From contig CAKAPY010000088.1 of NCBI GenBank assembly GCA_916719935.1, positions 1 to 6,203 on the forward strand: a DNA stretch of 6,203 nucleotides, written 5' to 3'. The position numbers and the translations under genes were made by a program. Below, one piece after another: positions 5,904 to 6,203 of this stretch (position 1 is the first letter of the stretch; each line of letters begins with the position of its first letter). Origin of the DNA: an uncultured Actinomyces sp. GTDB taxonomy: Bacteria > Actinomycetota > Actinomycetes > Actinomycetales > Actinomycetaceae. Below the pieces are notes generated by a model. That model had not been told where the DNA came from, did not search any database, and saw only the letters and a program-made list of their open reading frames with translations.

Positions 5904-5922
5904 GAAATAGGTCCTTCAATGG

Positions 5923-5957
5923 CGTTTTTACAGTTGACAGGAATTGACGTTCTTACA
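5923..5957 (+). repeat. Pair of CGTTYTTACA direct repeats
   Basis: CGTTTTTACA at 5923-5932 recurs as CGTTCTTACA at 5948-5957, 9 of 10 bases identical and 25 bases apart. TTGAC at 5934 and 5944 is a second short repeat between them. They lie in the mogA-proximal half of the divergent region and could be regulator sites; chance cannot be excluded in AT-rich DNA. Confidence 0.35.
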
Positions 5958-5961
5958 AGCG

Positions 5962-5981
5962 TTTTCGCGTATTTTCGCGTA
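5962..5981 (+). repeat. Perfect 10-bp tandem repeat TTTTCGCGTA x2
   Basis: Two head-to-tail copies of TTTTCGCGTA occupy 5962-5971 and 5972-5981 with no mismatch. A 10-base period puts equivalent positions on the same face of the helix, as for side-by-side binding of a regulator. It lies about 75-95 bases upstream of the narK-like start codon. The repeat is certain; a regulatory role is inferred from its place. Confidence 0.6.
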
Positions 5982-5999
5982 ATTCTCAATTAGAACGAG

Positions 6000-6023
6000 T
6001 TGTCCCTTATATATTAGCGACAA
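6000..6023. promoter_or_regulatory. TTGTC-N14-GACAA dyad around TATATATT
   Basis: TTGTC (6000-6004) and its exact complement GACAA (6019-6023) flank the AT-rich element proposed as the narK -10. A dyad at that place would act as an operator that blocks or tunes the promoter. The arms are only 5 bases, so the evidence is suggestive only. Confidence 0.35.
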
Positions 6024-6055
6024 GTATGCGTTTAGGTAGGAAAGGGAGAGTGTCA

Positions 6056-6203
6056 ATGACTACCTCACATGCTGAATCGTCAGCCGCACCGGCGGAAAAA
6101 CGAGCCAGTAAATATGTCCTTCAGGATTGGGATCCGAACAACCCTGAAAAGTGGGACTCGAAGCTCGCGTGGCGCACGCTGTGGATCACGACCTACTCGC
6201 TGA
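6056..6203 (+). CDS. narK: Nitrate/nitrite transporter, NarK-like MFS protein (N-terminal 49 residues; cut by window end)
   Basis: NarK-type major facilitator proteins import nitrate and/or exchange it for nitrite across the cytoplasmic membrane, feeding respiratory nitrate reductase. Only the start is present. A polar, Ala/Ser-rich N-terminus (residues 1-19) is followed by 'YVLQDWDPNNPEKWDS', resembling the 'W-D-P-E-x-x-x-F/W-W' signature before the first membrane helix of actinobacterial NarK, and then 'LAWRTLWITTYSL', the start of transmembrane helix 1. GGGAG 7 bases upstream supports the ATG at 6056. It diverges from the Moco genes, and nitrate reductase needs exactly the bis-MGD cofactor they make; narGHJI genes may follow outside the window (inference). 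Another MFS transporter remains possible because most of the protein is missing. Confidence 0.75.
   Translation, partial: MTTSHAESSAAPAEKRASKYVLQDWDPNNPEKWDSKLAWRTLWITTYSL

Larger units (their letters stand above)
5892..6055. promoter_or_regulatory. Divergent control region between mogA and the narK-like gene
   Basis: This 164-base gap separates the mogA start (minus) from the narK-like start (plus). It is richer in A and T than its surroundings, as expected for back-to-back promoters. A perfect -35-like TTGACA (5934-5939) and a related TTGACG (5944-5949) point toward narK, but neither has a convincing -10 at 16-18 bases. The AT-rich TATATATT (6008-6015) is a likelier -10 for narK, giving a start site near 6021 and a leader of about 35 bases that contains GGGAG. 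It lacks a good -35, as activator-dependent promoters often do. Repeats and a dyad in the region are listed separately. I see no recognisable FNR box (TTGAT-N4-ATCAA), riboswitch or small protein gene here. Confidence 0.55.

Noticed and set aside
5934..5939. TTGACA as the narK -35 element
   Set aside because: The hexamer is perfect, but no plausible -10 occurs 16-18 bases downstream, so I do not call a promoter on it alone.
5892..6055. Possible Moco riboswitch, tRNA, small RNA or CRISPR unit in the long gap
   Set aside because: No conserved riboswitch core, cloverleaf or regularly spaced repeat with unique spacers is visible; the repeats are short and adjacent.

Overview
This window is a molybdenum cofactor (Moco) biosynthesis cluster from a Gram-positive actinobacterium. 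It lies between the tail of a nucleoside diphosphate kinase gene (ndk) and the start of a nitrate/nitrite transporter gene (narK family). The actinobacterial assignment rests on protein style: the MobA, MoaA, MoaE and Ndk variants, and a NarK that opens with a 'DWDPNNPEKW' signature. Base composition is moderately G+C-rich and most genes have clear GGAG-type ribosome binding sites. An Actinomycetaceae-like organism is my best guess; the genus cannot be fixed from this sequence.

Layout: (1) 1-246, + strand, 3' end of ndk. (2) 247-311, a strong 15-bp-stem hairpin at the convergent ndk/mobA junction. (3) 301-3515, - strand, a four-gene block transcribed moeB > moeA > moaC > mobA. (4) 3556-3981, + strand, moaE alone, divergent from moeB and convergent with moaD. 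(5) 3996-5891, - strand, a three-gene block transcribed mogA > moaA > moaD with very tight spacing. (6) 5892-6055, a 164-bp divergent control region with tandem repeats and a dyad. (7) 6056-6203, + strand, 5' end of a narK-like transporter gene, cut by the window edge.

Together the genes cover almost the whole pathway. MoaA and MoaC turn GTP into cyclic pyranopterin monophosphate. MoeB activates the small sulfur carrier MoaD, and MoaD with MoaE makes molybdopterin. MogA adenylates molybdopterin, MoeA inserts molybdate, and MobA adds GMP to give the guanine dinucleotide form used by DMSO-reductase-family enzymes. Divergence from a narK-like gene suggests that the main client is a respiratory nitrate reductase encoded just beyond the right edge (inference). 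No molybdate transporter, MobB or sulfurtransferase gene is visible here.

I see no unknown system. The points of interest are local: a MoeB without the zinc-binding cysteines, an isolated inverted moaE with a 40-bp divergent gap, a moaD ribosome binding site that is also the codons for MoaA's conserved C-terminal Gly-Gly, a probable TTG start on mogA, an enlarged MoaD, and repeated elements in the mogA-narK control region.
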